In this document: one piece after another, positions 37,976-47,900 of the stretch
Numbering within the stretch: the first letter of the stretch is position 1
How the letters are laid out: every line of letters starts with the position of its first letter
NCBI GenBank assembly: GCA_947561715.1
Contig: OX387197.1
Location: forward strand, 15,993,001 to 16,057,000
Direction: 5' to 3'
From: Ascidia mentula
Lineage: Eukaryota > Chordata > Ascidiacea > Phlebobranchia > Ascidiidae
Length of the DNA stretch: 64,000 bases
Notes under the pieces: model-generated
What the model was told of the DNA's origin: nothing
The model's database searches: none
The model's input: only the letters and a program-made list of their open reading frames with translations
Translations under genes and position numbers: made by a program

Positions 37976-40900
37976 TTACCAGTTTTGGGTGATGAAATTT
38001 TTTACGTCGGCCAGGAGGCCTTCGAGAGAGGGGTTTTCCCTGTAACGCTGTAAAGTGAGTCTTAGAGATATAGATGTTTTAAAGGATCGGATGAGGTGTG
38101 TGGGGATGTTATTCAAAGGGCGGGGGTCGTGTTTAATGCGATTACGGGTTTTCCAAATGATGTGGGTTAAGGAGGAGTTTAAAAGGGCTGTTAGAGTCGA
38201 CGCGTAAGGGGTGTCGTGTTGGGGGAGTTTTGGGAAATTAAGGTGTAAAGGGGTGTCGAAGTAGGGAATGGTGGTATTTAGCAAGGAGTTAAGGGTTTTT
38301 TTAACGAGGTTTAGAAGGGGTTGAATTTTGGGGCAGTTGTGGAAAAGATGTGAAAAAGTTTCGGATGGGTAAGTGCAGAGGTAACAGTGAGGATTTTTGT
38401 CGAGTGGAAGAAAAGTTTGTTGGCATTTGAGGGGGAGAATTTTGTAGGTGAGGCGGTAATTGAATGTTTTAAGATAATTGGGGAAAATAGGGTTATGAAT
38501 TTGGGTCCAGTCTGTCAGGTTATGGGGGTTTGGGGAGGTATTTGTCAATCTGGTGTAGAGGGGTTTTAATTTAGGGCAAAGAAGTTCCTGTTCTGTGGGG
38601 TTTATGGAGGTTATTAAAGTGTATAGGTATTGATAGTGAGGGGAGGGTGTTGCTGCGTGAGGTAGAAAATTTCGTGTCCGGAGGTCGAATAATTGAGAAA
38701 TTTGGAGTCCAAGGTTATATTCAAAGAGGGAAAGTTGCGGTGTAGTTGGGGTGTCAAGGATACGATGTTTATAATATTTTTTGAAGGAAGAAAGCAAAAG
38801 AAGGTCGGAATAGAGGGGGATGTTGGCCGCGCCGTAACCTCCGAGGTCACGGCGGGCTGCCAGAGTGTTGATGGGCAAGGTAGGGTTGTTTGGGCCTACG
38901 ACAAAGTTCACCACGATGCCGTCGACCCACTCGCGTTGCCGGGATGGTAGGGGGTAGGTGTTGGCCATATAAGAGATTTTGGGGAGGAGCATTGTTTTGG
39001 AAAGGATGCATTTCGAATCGAAAGTTAGAAAGGGGTTGCTTATAGAGTTGGCGCGGGTTTGTAAAGAGGAAATTTTTGTGTGCCATGCCGTTGTTATAGC
39101 TGAGGGTGCGCCGATGGGTGTTTTTAAAGGATTTATTGAGTTAAGGTTCCAATTAATATGATTCAAAAGGGGTTCGTCGGTAGGAGGTTGGAGGATGGCA
39201 ATTGCTTCGGTTTTGGTGGGGTTTAGTTTAAGACCAGATAATTTACTAAATTTATCAATTAATGCCAGGGATTGGATGAGGGATTGCCGATGCGCCACCA
39301 CTAGGGTGACGTCATCGGCGTAAGCAATTGCCTTGGGTGTATTTCGGCATGGCACAGGGGTAGACATGATAGCGGGGGTGTTTTGGATGGCAACGAGAAG
39401 TGGGTCTAAGGCGATCAGGAAGAGGATCAAACTAAGGGGGTCACCTTGTCTGACTCCTCTCCTGATCGGAAACTCCATCGTGGCGAAACCATTGACGTAG
39501 GCCCGGGTATTGGCAGAAGAATGAAGGGCACAGAGATAATCAGTAAAGAGAGGGGGAAAGTGTCTAAGTTTTAGTTGGAGAAGAAGCCATGGGAAAGAAA
39601 TAGAATCAAAAGCTTTTTGGAAATCGAGTGAAATGAAGAAAGAGTCCGAATTGATTAGAGAGGCGTGGTGATAAAGGTCGCGAAGAAGGGAAGTGGCGTC
39701 AGCTGTTGAGTTGCCGGGTGTGGAGAATTGGTGGGGAGAGAGAATTGAGGAGATGAAGGGTTTGATGCGGAGGTTGAGGATTTTATGTAAGATTTTGAGG
39801 TCGGTATTAAGGAGAGAAATGGGTCGGTAGTTGTTTAAGAGAGTCGGGTCGTTCTTTTTATGAATAAGGGTAAGGTGTCCGAGATTAAATTCCATTGGGG
39901 TATATGCGTTAAGGTAGGCGTAGTTGAGGGCTTGGGTCAGGTCGGCCCCGATGAAGTCCCAGCAGAGCGAGTAAAACTCGATGCTGAGACCATCGGGACC
40001 GGGGGTTCTGCCGGAGGGAATAAGGGAGAGTGTGCTTTTAATTTCGTGTTGGGTTATAGGGTTTGAGAGAGTGTCGCGGAGTTGGTCGGGGATGGTTTTT
40101 GAGGGGTGTTTAAGGAATTCGTTATTAGGTTGCGGAGGAGGTAATTGTTGGTCGGAATAAAGGGCAGAGAAGAATTTTCTAGTGTGGGATAGAAGTTCCT
40201 TAGGGGTTGAGAGGGGGAGTCCATGGGGGTCTTGTAATTCGAGAATTGGGGGGTGTTTGCGGGTAGGGAGGAGCTGAGTGTACAGGGATTTGTCGGCTAT
40301 GTTTTTGTAATGTGGGTCGGAGGAAAGTGATTTGATGAGGGAAGAGCGGGATTTGGAGAGGTAAATGTTGTTAAGGGACTTCTTAAGGGACTGGAAATGA
40401 GCTAGGTTTTGTGGGGTGGGATTACCATTGACTATTTTTCTGGCGTTTTCAAATTGTTGCTGGAGGTGTTGGGATTCGGTGCGGTATTGTTGGGAAAGGC
40501 GTTTGGAGTGAGATTGTAGGAGTGTTTTAAATTTGTACTTGAGGGTGAGCCAGTATTCCATGGGGTTGGGGTGAAGAGGAGCCAGAGTTTGCCAGAGGGG
40601 ATAATGTAGGGAAAAGTCTTGTTGAAAGAGAGGGTCAGTGAAGGTGGAGGTATTGTTCTTCCAGGAGCCTTTGCCCCTGGGGGGAGAAGAAATGAGGTTA
40701 AGGGTTAGAGTGACGAGGTCGTGGTCAGAGAAGGGGCATGGAGTGAAAAGATGTTGTTTAGGGATCAATGGGGGGGCAGTGTAAATTCGGTCTATGCGGG
40801 ATTGGGTGCCGGGGGCGCGTCGAGAATATTGGCAAAGGGAGGGATGGAGAGTGCGGAATGAATCTTGAAGGTCAAAGGTGGATAATAATTTAACTAAAGG

Positions 40901-41419
40901 GGGGCTAGGTCTACGTGTTTGGAGGGGAGGGTATTTATCAAGGGCTGGGTTTAGGACACAATTAAAATCACCGGCAAGAATTAAAGGGTGGGTGGAGGTT
41001 AAGTACGGGTAAAGGGAATCGAAAAAGTTATTGTTATTGCTATGGTTTTTCTTGCCGGAGGGGGCGTAAATATTTACCAGGTGAAAGGTGTGGGTGAGGG
41101 TTGAGATGTCGGCAGCAATAATGCTACCGGCAGAATCAGAAACGGAATTGAGAATTTGAAGTGTGGAGGAGTTTAGAAGAACTGCGACACCTCCTCGGGC
41201 ATAGCCCTTCAGAGGTGCCGAGTTTAAGAGGACGGGGCCGGAAGTCCATTCAGACTTCCAGAGGGATTCGGTTTGGGGAGTAGAGTGAGTTTCTTGTAAG
41301 CAGTAAAGGTCAAAGTTCAAAGAGGAAAGGTATTGAAACAGGGCCCTCCTCTTGGGTGCCTGGCCTAGGCCGTTAACATTAAGAGTACATATTCGCAAAT
41401 ACGACGCCATTGTATACAT
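37976..41419 (-). CDS. LINE F ORF2: APE endonuclease - reverse transcriptase
   Basis: 1147 residues, uninterrupted; the likely start is MYTMASYLR or the internal MASYLR. The endonuclease residues (QETHS, YAPSG, GDFN, SDHD) and RT motifs (TPGPDGLS, NYRPISLLNTD, LDFQKAFD, RRGVRQGDPLS, YADD near residue 700) are all present. The C-terminal knuckle is CYLC-x8-H-x4-C. It lies 39 bp after the ORF1 stop. Nothing suggests that it is inactive. Confidence 0.92.
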   Translation of the reverse strand: MYTMASYLRICTLNVNGLGQAPKRRALFQYLSSLNFDLYCLQETHSTPQTESLWKSEWTSGPVLLNSAPLKGYARGGVAVLLNSSTLQILNSVSDSAGSIIAADISTLTHTFHLVNIYAPSGKKNHSNNNNFFDSLYPYLTSTHPLILAGDFNCVLNPALDKYPPLQTRRPSPPLVKLLSTFDLQDSFRTLHPSLCQYSRRAPGTQSRIDRIYTAPPLIPKQHLFTPCPFSDHDLVTLTLNLISSPPRGKGSWKNNTSTFTDPLFQQDFSLHYPLWQTLAPLHPNPMEYWLTLKYKFKTLLQSHSKRLSQQYRTESQHLQQQFENARKIVNGNPTPQNLAHFQSLKKSLNNIYLSKSRSSLIKSLSSDPHYKNIADKSLYTQLLPTRKHPPILELQDPHGLPLSTPKELLSHTRKFFSALYSDQQLPPPQPNNEFLKHPSKTIPDQLRDTLSNPITQHEIKSTLSLIPSGRTPGPDGLSIEFYSLCWDFIGADLTQALNYAYLNAYTPMEFNLGHLTLIHKKNDPTLLNNYRPISLLNTDLKILHKILNLRIKPFISSILSPHQFSTPGNSTADATSLLRDLYHHASLINSDSFFISLDFQKAFDSISFPWLLLQLKLRHFPPLFTDYLCALHSSANTRAYVNGFATMEFPIRRGVRQGDPLSLILFLIALDPLLVAIQNTPAIMSTPVPCRNTPKAIAYADDVTLVVAHRQSLIQSLALIDKFSKLSGLKLNPTKTEAIAILQPPTDEPLLNHINWNLNSINPLKTPIGAPSAITTAWHTKISSLQTRANSISNPFLTFDSKCILSKTMLLPKISYMANTYPLPSRQREWVDGIVVNFVVGPNNPTLPINTLAARRDLGGYGAANIPLYSDLLLLSSFKKYYKHRILDTPTTPQLSLFEYNLGLQISQLFDLRTRNFLPHAATPSPHYQYLYTLITSINPTEQELLCPKLKPLYTRLTNTSPNPHNLTDWTQIHNPIFPNYLKTFNYRLTYKILPLKCQQTFLPLDKNPHCYLCTYPSETFSHLFHNCPKIQPLLNLVKKTLNSLLNTTIPYFDTPLHLNFPKLPQHDTPYASTLTALLNSSLTHIIWKTRNRIKHDPRPLNNIPTHLIRSFKTSISLRLTLQRYRENPSLEGLLADVKNFITQNW

Positions 41420-41458
41420 AAAAAATAAACAAGTAGGTGGTGGGTGATAACGGTGGTT

Positions 41459-43036
41459 TTACAAAAACGTTGCATTAAAATCGTCGGGAATTGTGGCTTT
41501 GCAACTGCACACAACCTTCTCCCCGGGCAAAAGGTTATAACATACACCGCAAGTGCAGCTAATAAGCAGGCGTTGGCACCGTTTATTGGTACAACGAGAC
41601 GGGCTAAGGTAGGCTTCTTGCGCAGCCCAATTTCCACAGCGACATTTTAAATGTGCTGTGTCGCATAAACATTTAATGTGCTCGCCTGCGTATGCTGTGT
41701 GGCAGCATGACGTCTTCTTCTTGGGCGAAGGTGTTGCACTGTTCTTGCGTTTGCGGGATCTCACTGTGTTGAAACCTTCGTCGTCCCGCTTCATTGGTTT
41801 GGGGGTTGATGACGCCATTGGTTGCGTCACTGGGACGGGAGCGTCAGTGGAAACCATTTGTGTTGTAGCGGTTTCAGCCAACACGGGCTGCAGGATTCTG
41901 CGACGTACCGCCTCTGGTGTCTTGTTGGTGTCGCCGACATTGGTCGTTGGGGCGCTAGAGGGTGCTTGCGCCTCTGAAGACTTGTTGTTGTTGGGTGTTG
42001 TAGCGGTGTCAGCCAATTCGGGCTGCTGCATACTGTGGTATACCGCCTCTGGTGTCTTCTTGTTAAATCCCAAATTACGCGTTGCGGCGCTAGAGGTTGT
42101 GAGCGCCTCTGTAGACTTCGCGCCGCTTCCCGTGACGTCAGCTGTCACGGTTGGCGGCACATCTTCAGTGGCAACAGCTTTCACGCCTTGCTTGTTCACA
42201 GGTGTGACGTCGGATGTCACACCTGGAGTTGTAACGGTTTTATCTACCGTTTCTGGAGCCTTCTCAACTTGCGTCGGGACGGCCTTATCAGCCGCCTCTG
42301 GCGCCTTCTCGTCGAGCGTTGCGACGAGCGCACCTGCGCCCGCCAACGCCGACTCGCTCTTATCTTCAACTTGCTTGTTTTTCGCGCCTGCGTCTTTCGT
42401 TGCGGTTGCAGCCGCTTTTCGCTCTTCTGCATGTTTTGCGAAACTTGGGCAATCGCGTTTAACATGGCCCATTTCGTGACAAAAATCACACTTCTTGGGC
42501 TGACCTTCGTAGGTAACCTCGATCATTTTCTTGCCCAGACGCAGGCGCTCGGGAATATGGTTTTGGGCCAAAATTGAGCTCTTCATGATAATGACGCGCT
42601 TGCCACAATAGACGCTTTCGTCGTCATAGACTTTCCACCCTTTCTTGACTGGGGCGTACTTCGACATAAAGTTTAAGATTGCCGATATTTTAATACGCGG
42701 GTGAACTTTGGACAGAAACACCCGTATCTCATCATCACAGTGCGCATTGGCATAGACTGCCTTGCCACTGGCTCTGATAGTGGCAGCAAGCTCTTTGGCC
42801 TTTTCTGCAGAGGCGCAGTTAAATACAACTTTTCCATTCGGGTAGGGGATAACGCCCTCCAAAGCCCGAATGCTCACTTTAAGCTGCTTCAAGAGTTTGT
42901 ACAGCTCTTGCTTCTTAAGCCCAGGGTTGAATCGGGCCTCAACATCAAGGTTAGGGTCTGTGTCGAATGGATCGACCGCTGGCACATTTCCGGCCGAAAC
43001 AACAGGCCGGGAAGCTAACGCTTGCGCGTAATTCAT
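41459..43036 (-). CDS. LINE F ORF1: RNA-binding protein with CCHC and CXC-rich domains
   Basis: 525 residues from MNYAQALASR. The knuckle is CDFCHEMGHVKRDC. The linker has two, not three, of the 15-residue EAADKAVPTQ-type repeats, which explains most of the length difference from A, C and E. The C-terminal Cys block is complete (CCHTAY to VVCSCK). The upstream frame to 43180 covers the structured 5' UTR and is probably untranslated. Confidence 0.88.
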   Translation of the reverse strand: MNYAQALASRPVVSAGNVPAVDPFDTDPNLDVEARFNPGLKKQELYKLLKQLKVSIRALEGVIPYPNGKVVFNCASAEKAKELAATIRASGKAVYANAHCDDEIRVFLSKVHPRIKISAILNFMSKYAPVKKGWKVYDDESVYCGKRVIIMKSSILAQNHIPERLRLGKKMIEVTYEGQPKKCDFCHEMGHVKRDCPSFAKHAEERKAAATATKDAGAKNKQVEDKSESALAGAGALVATLDEKAPEAADKAVPTQVEKAPETVDKTVTTPGVTSDVTPVNKQGVKAVATEDVPPTVTADVTGSGAKSTEALTTSSAATRNLGFNKKTPEAVYHSMQQPELADTATTPNNNKSSEAQAPSSAPTTNVGDTNKTPEAVRRRILQPVLAETATTQMVSTDAPVPVTQPMASSTPKPMKRDDEGFNTVRSRKRKNSATPSPKKKTSCCHTAYAGEHIKCLCDTAHLKCRCGNWAAQEAYLSPSRCTNKRCQRLLISCTCGVCYNLLPGEKVVCSCKATIPDDFNATFL

Positions 43037-43230
43037 AACTTTCAATGCCTTTTGTGCGTCTCCAACAAAATCGCACGGGCTGGCCACTGGCAGCTCACCT
43101 CTCCTATTAAACAAATAGCAGCCCTTACAAGGGCTGGGCTGGCTTTGCACAGTGGCCTCAGATAGTCTACAACAGATCATTAACCAGAAAAACTAAGACG
43201 AAAACTTGTAAAACTGGCCGAATTCACTGC

Positions 43231-43239
43231 TTTATATAG
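43231..43239 (-). promoter_or_regulatory. possible TATA box in LINE F 5' UTR
   Basis: The minus strand reads CTATATAAA at the position equivalent to CTATATAAAA of LINE A, followed in both by a similar stretch (GCAGTGAATTC in F, ACAGTGATTTC in A). The motif is absent in C and E. Confidence 0.25.
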
Positions 43240-43271
43240 ACTTAAATAATTTCCAATAAAGTAACTCAGGT

Positions 43272-43823
43272 GTGATGCTTACTGTGTTCAAATAGAATGC
43301 CGGTCCGTGGCAGGGGGACAGGTTGGGCTTGTGGGTAATTTTACCGGTTACCCCATCGCAGGCACTCGGACTGGCGACTTTGAACACTGAGTGCCGCGGT
43401 TACAACCCCCATTTGCGTGGACAAGGAACTGTCCTGGACAGCAATATGGCCTACTGAGCACAGCACGCGTGCTCTATGACGTAGATAATTTATATTGTGA
43501 CAGAGGTCTACACGCTAGGACTTTCCCGCCTCTGCAACTGACTTCCATAGAAATACCGACATGCGGCTTGAAGTACACAGCAGGAGGGATCCGGCTGGAC
43601 GGTACGACACGGCCTATGATGAGCGCGAATCGGCGGCCGCACGCGTCGGGGCAGCAACAGCAGGGGGCGCTCGCAAACGATTGAGTGGGAAAAGTGCCCC
43701 AAGCAGGGCGTGATGCTCACCTTATTCAAACAGAATGGGGGTCCGGGGCGAAGGGGCAGGTTGGGCTTGTGGCTACTTTCGGTGCTTGCGCCGTCGCGGG
43801 CACTCGGAACGGCGATTTTCAAC
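43272..43823. repeat. last sat1 unit, truncated at the boundary with sat2
   Basis: Diverged sat1 variant from GTGATGCTTAC. The unit breaks off in CGATTTTCAAC (the normal continuation is ACCGAGTGC) and sat2 starts at once. No sat1 is seen beyond this point. Confidence 0.93.
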
Positions 43824-44012
43824 CACTTAACAATGGGCTAGATAGGGCCGAAGTTAAGACTGGGTGGGATAGGATGGATTCTGTTTTTTTCGAGCCCCAA
43901 GCCCACTTAACAATGGGAGACATAGGCTGGACTCTGTTTTTTTCGAGCCCCAAGCCCACTTAACAATGGGAGACATTGGCTGGACTCTGTTTTTTTCGAG
44001 CCCCAAGCCCAC
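43824..44012 (-). repeat. sat2 satellite, inverted edge (~190 bp)
   Basis: Here the sat2 modules appear as their complement: CCCACTTAACAATGGG, GGACTCTGTTTTTTTCGAG, and GGGCCGAAGTTAAGACTGGG. At about 44012 the orientation switches, and all later sat2 reads in the opposite direction. The edge copies have private changes (GGATAGGATGGATTCTG). Confidence 0.9.
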
Positions 44013-44933
44013 GACAGAGTCCAGCCTATCCCACCCAGTCTTAACTTCGGCCCTATCTAGCCCATTGTTAAGTGGGTCGCGAAAAAAACAAAGTCCTGCG
44101 TATGTCGCCCATTGTTAAGTGGGCTTGGGGCTCGAAAAAAACAGAGTCCAGCCTATCCCACCCAGTCTTAACTTCGGCCCTATCTAGCCCATTGTTAAGT
44201 GGGTCGCGAAAAAAACAGAGTCCAGCCTATCCCACCCAGTCTTAACTTCAGCCCTATCTCGCCCATTGTTAAGTGGGTCGCGAAAAAAACAGAGTCCAGC
44301 CTATGTCTCCCATTGTTAAGTGGGCTTGGGGCTAGAAAAAAACAGAGTCCAGCCTATCCCACCCAGTCTTAACTTCGGCCCTATCTCGCCCATTGTTAAG
44401 TGGGTCGCGAAAAAAACAGAGTCCAGCCTATGTCTCCCATTGTTAAGTGGGCTTGGGGCACGAAAAAAACAGAGTCCAGCCTATCCCACCCAGTCTTAAC
44501 TTCGGCCCTATCTCGCCCATTGTTAAGTGGGTCGCGAAAAAAACAGAGTCCAGCCTATGTCGCCCATTGTTAAGTGGGCTTAGGGCTCGAAAAAAACAGA
44601 GTCCAGCCAATGTCTCCCATTGTTAAGTGGGCTTGGGGCTCGAAAAAAACAGAGTCCAGCTTATCCCACCCAGTCTTAACTTCGGCCCTATCTAGCCCAT
44701 TGTTAAGTGGGTGGCGAAAAAAACAGAGTCCAGCCTATCCCACCCAGTCTTAACTTCAGCCCTATCTCGCCCATTGTTAAGTGGGTCGCGAAAAAAACAG
44801 AGTCCAGCCTATGTCTCCTATTGTTAAGTGGGCTTGGGGCTCGAAAAAAACAGAGTCCAGCCCATCCCACCCAGTCTTAACTTCGGCCCTATCTAGCCCA
44901 TTGTTAAGTGGGTCGCGAAAAAAACAGAGTCCA

Positions 44934-47900
44934 GCCTATGTCGCCCATTGTTAAGTGGGCTTAGGGCTCGAAAAAAACAGAGTCCAGCCAATGTCTCCCA
45001 TTGTTAAGTGGGCTTGGGGCTCGAAAAAAACAGAGTCCAGCTTATCCCACCCAGTCTTAACTTCGGCCCTATCTAGCCCATTGTTAAGTGGGTGGCGAAA
45101 AAAACAGAGTCCAGCCTATCCCACCCAGTCTTAACTTCAGCCCTATCTCGCCCATTGTTAAGTGGGTCGCGAAAAAAACAGAGTCCAGCCTATGTCTCCT
45201 ATTGTTAAGTGGGCTTGGGGCTCGAAAAAAACAGAGTCCAGCCCATCCCACCCAGTCTTAACTTCGGCCCTATCTAGCCCATTGTTAAGTGGGTGGCGAA
45301 AAAAACAGAGTTCAGCCTATGTCTCCCATTGTTAAGTGGGCTTGGGGCTCGAAAAAAACAGAGTCCAGCCTATCCCACCCAGTCTTAATTTCGGCCCTAT
45401 CTCGCCCATTGTTAAGTGGGTCACGAAAAAAACAGAGTCCAGCATATGTCGCCCATTGTTAAGTGGGCTTGGGGCTCGAAAAAAACAGAGTCCAGCCTAT
45501 CCCACCCAGTCTTAACTTCGGCCCTATCTCGCCCATCGTTAAATGGGTCGCGAAAAAAACAGAGTCCAGCCAATGTCTCCCATTGTTAAGTGGGCTTGGG
45601 GCTCGAAAAAAACAGAGTCCAGCCTATCCCACCCAGTCTTAACTTCGGCCCTATCTAGCCCATTGTTAAGTGGGTCGCGAAAAAAACAGAGTCCAGCCAA
45701 TGTCTCCCATTGTTAAGTGGGCTTGGGGCTCGAAAAAAACAGAGTCCAGCCTATCCCACCCAGTCTTAACTTCGGCCCTATCTCGCCCATTGTTAAGTGG
45801 GTCGCGAAAAAAACAGAGTCCAGCCTATGTCGCCCATTGTTAAGTGGGCTTAGGGCTCGAAAAAAACAGAGTCCAGCCTATCCCACCCAGTCTTAACTTC
45901 GGCCCTATCTAGCCCATTGTTAAGTGGGTGGCGAAAAAAACAGAGTCCAGCCTATCCCACCCAGTCTTAACTTCGGCCCTATCTCGCCCATTGTTAAGTG
46001 GGTCGCGATAAAAACAGAGTCCAGCCTATGTCTCCCATTGTTAAGTGGGCTTGGGGCTCGAAAAAAACAGAGTCCAGCCTATCCCACCCAGTCTTAACTT
46101 CGGCCCTATCTCGCCCATTGTTATGTGGGTCGCGAAAAAAACAGAGTCCAGCCCATGTCGCCCATTGTTAAGTGGGCTTGGGGCTCGAAAAAAACAGAGT
46201 CCAGCCTAAAACACCCAGTCTTAACTTCGGCCCTATCTCGCCCATGGTTAAGTGGGTCGCGAAAAAAACAGAGTCCAGCCTATGTCTCCCATTGTTAAGT
46301 GGGCTTGGGGCTAGAAAAAAACAGAGTCCAGCCTATCCCACCCAGTCTTAACTTCGGCCCTATCTCGCCCATTGTTAAGTGGGTCGCGAAAAAAACAGAG
46401 TCCAGCCTATGTCTCCCATTGTTAAGTGGGCTTGGGGCTAGAAAAAAAACAGAGTCCAGCCTATCCCACCCAGTCTTAACTTCGGCAATATCTCGCCCAT
46501 TGTTAAGTGGGTCGCGAAAAAAACAGAGTCCAGCCTATGTCTCCCATTGTTAAGTGGGCTTGGGGCTCGAAAAAAACAGAGTCCAGCCCATCCCACCCAG
46601 TCTTAACTTCGGCCCTATCTCGCCCATTGTTAAGTGGGTCGCGAAAAAAACAGAGTCCAGCCTATGTCTGCCATTGTTAAGTGGGCATGGGGCTCGAAAA
46701 AAACAGAGTCCAGCCTATAACACCCAGTCTTAACTTCGGCCCTATTTCGCCCATTGTTAAGTGGGTCGCGAAAAAAACAGAGTCCAGCCTATGTCTCCCA
46801 TTGTTAAGTGGGCTTGGGGCTCGAAAAAAACAGAGTCCAGCCTATAACACCCAGTCTTAACTTCGGCCCTATTTCGCCCATTGTTAAGTGGGTCGCGAAA
46901 AAAACAGAGTCCAGCCTATGTCTCCCATTGTTAAGTGGGCTTGGGGCTCGAAAAAAACAGAGTCCAGCCTATAACACCCAGTCTTAACTTCGGCCCTATC
47001 TCGCCCATTGTTAAGTGGGTCGCGAAAAAAACAGAGTCCAGCCTATGTCTCCCATTGTTAAGTGGGCTTGGGGCTCGAAAAAAACAGAGTCCAGCCTATC
47101 CCACCCAGTCTTAACTTCGGCCCTATCTCGCCCATTGTTAAGTGGGTCGCGAAAAAAAACAGAGTCCAGCCTATGTCTCCCATTGTTAAGTGGGCTTGGG
47201 GCTCGAAAAAAACAGAGTCCAGCCTATCCCACCCAGTCTTAACTTCGGCCCTATCTAGCCCATTGTTAAGTGGGTCGCGAAAAAAACAGAGTCCAGCCTA
47301 TGTCTCCCATTGTTAAGTGGGCTTTGGGTTCGAAAAAAACAGAGTCCAGCCTATCCCACCCAGTCTTAACTTCGGCCCTATCTAGCCCATTGTTAAGTGG
47401 GTCGCGAAAAAAACAGAGTCCAGCCTATGTCTCCCATTGTTAAGTGGGCTTGGGGCTCGAAAAAACAGAGTCCAGCCTATAACACCCAGTCTTAACTTCG
47501 GCCCTATTTCGCCCATTGTTAAGTGGGTCGCGTAAAAAACAGAGTCCAGCCTATGTCTCCCATTGTTAAGTGGGCTTGGGGCTCGAAAAAAACAGAGTCC
47601 AGCCTATAACACCCAGTCTTAACTTCGGCCCTATCTCGCCCATTGTTAAGTGGGTCGCGAAAAAAACAAGAGTCCAGCCTATGTCTCCCATTGTTAAGTG
47701 GGCTTGGGGCTCGAAAAAAACAGAGTCCAGCCTATCCCACCCAGTCTTAACTTCGGCCCTATCTCGCCCATTGTTAAGTGGGTCGCGAAAAAAACAGAGT
47801 CCAGCCTATGTCTCCCATTGTTAAGTGGGCTTGGGGCTAGAAAAAAACAGAGTCCAGCCTATCCCACCCAGTCTTAACTTCGGCAATATCTCGCCCATTG

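Larger units (their letters stand above)
37670..43271 (-). mobile_element. LINE F: full-length L1/Tx1-group element with a long poly(A) tail
   Basis: It is related to A, C and E but a separate subfamily (ORF2 roughly 80% identical by eye). The 3' tail is a run of 19 A on the minus strand (complement of 37670-37688) directly after the CGAATA hairpin stem; the other copies have short tails. The 3' UTR (37689-37975) keeps the terminal hairpin, but I see no tandem repeat in it. The 5' end gives way to GTGATGCTTAC at 43272. Confidence 0.9.

Noticed and set aside
43255-43280. AGTAACTCA at the 5' ends of B, D and F as a target-site duplication of AGTAGCCCA
   Set aside because: Two of nine bases differ, and the same differences occur in elements of different families, so it is more likely a shared flank or terminal sequence.
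46299-46553. 84- to 102-residue frames in sat2
   Set aside because: They are made of whole sat2 units and change frame with A-run length; no sign of coding selection.
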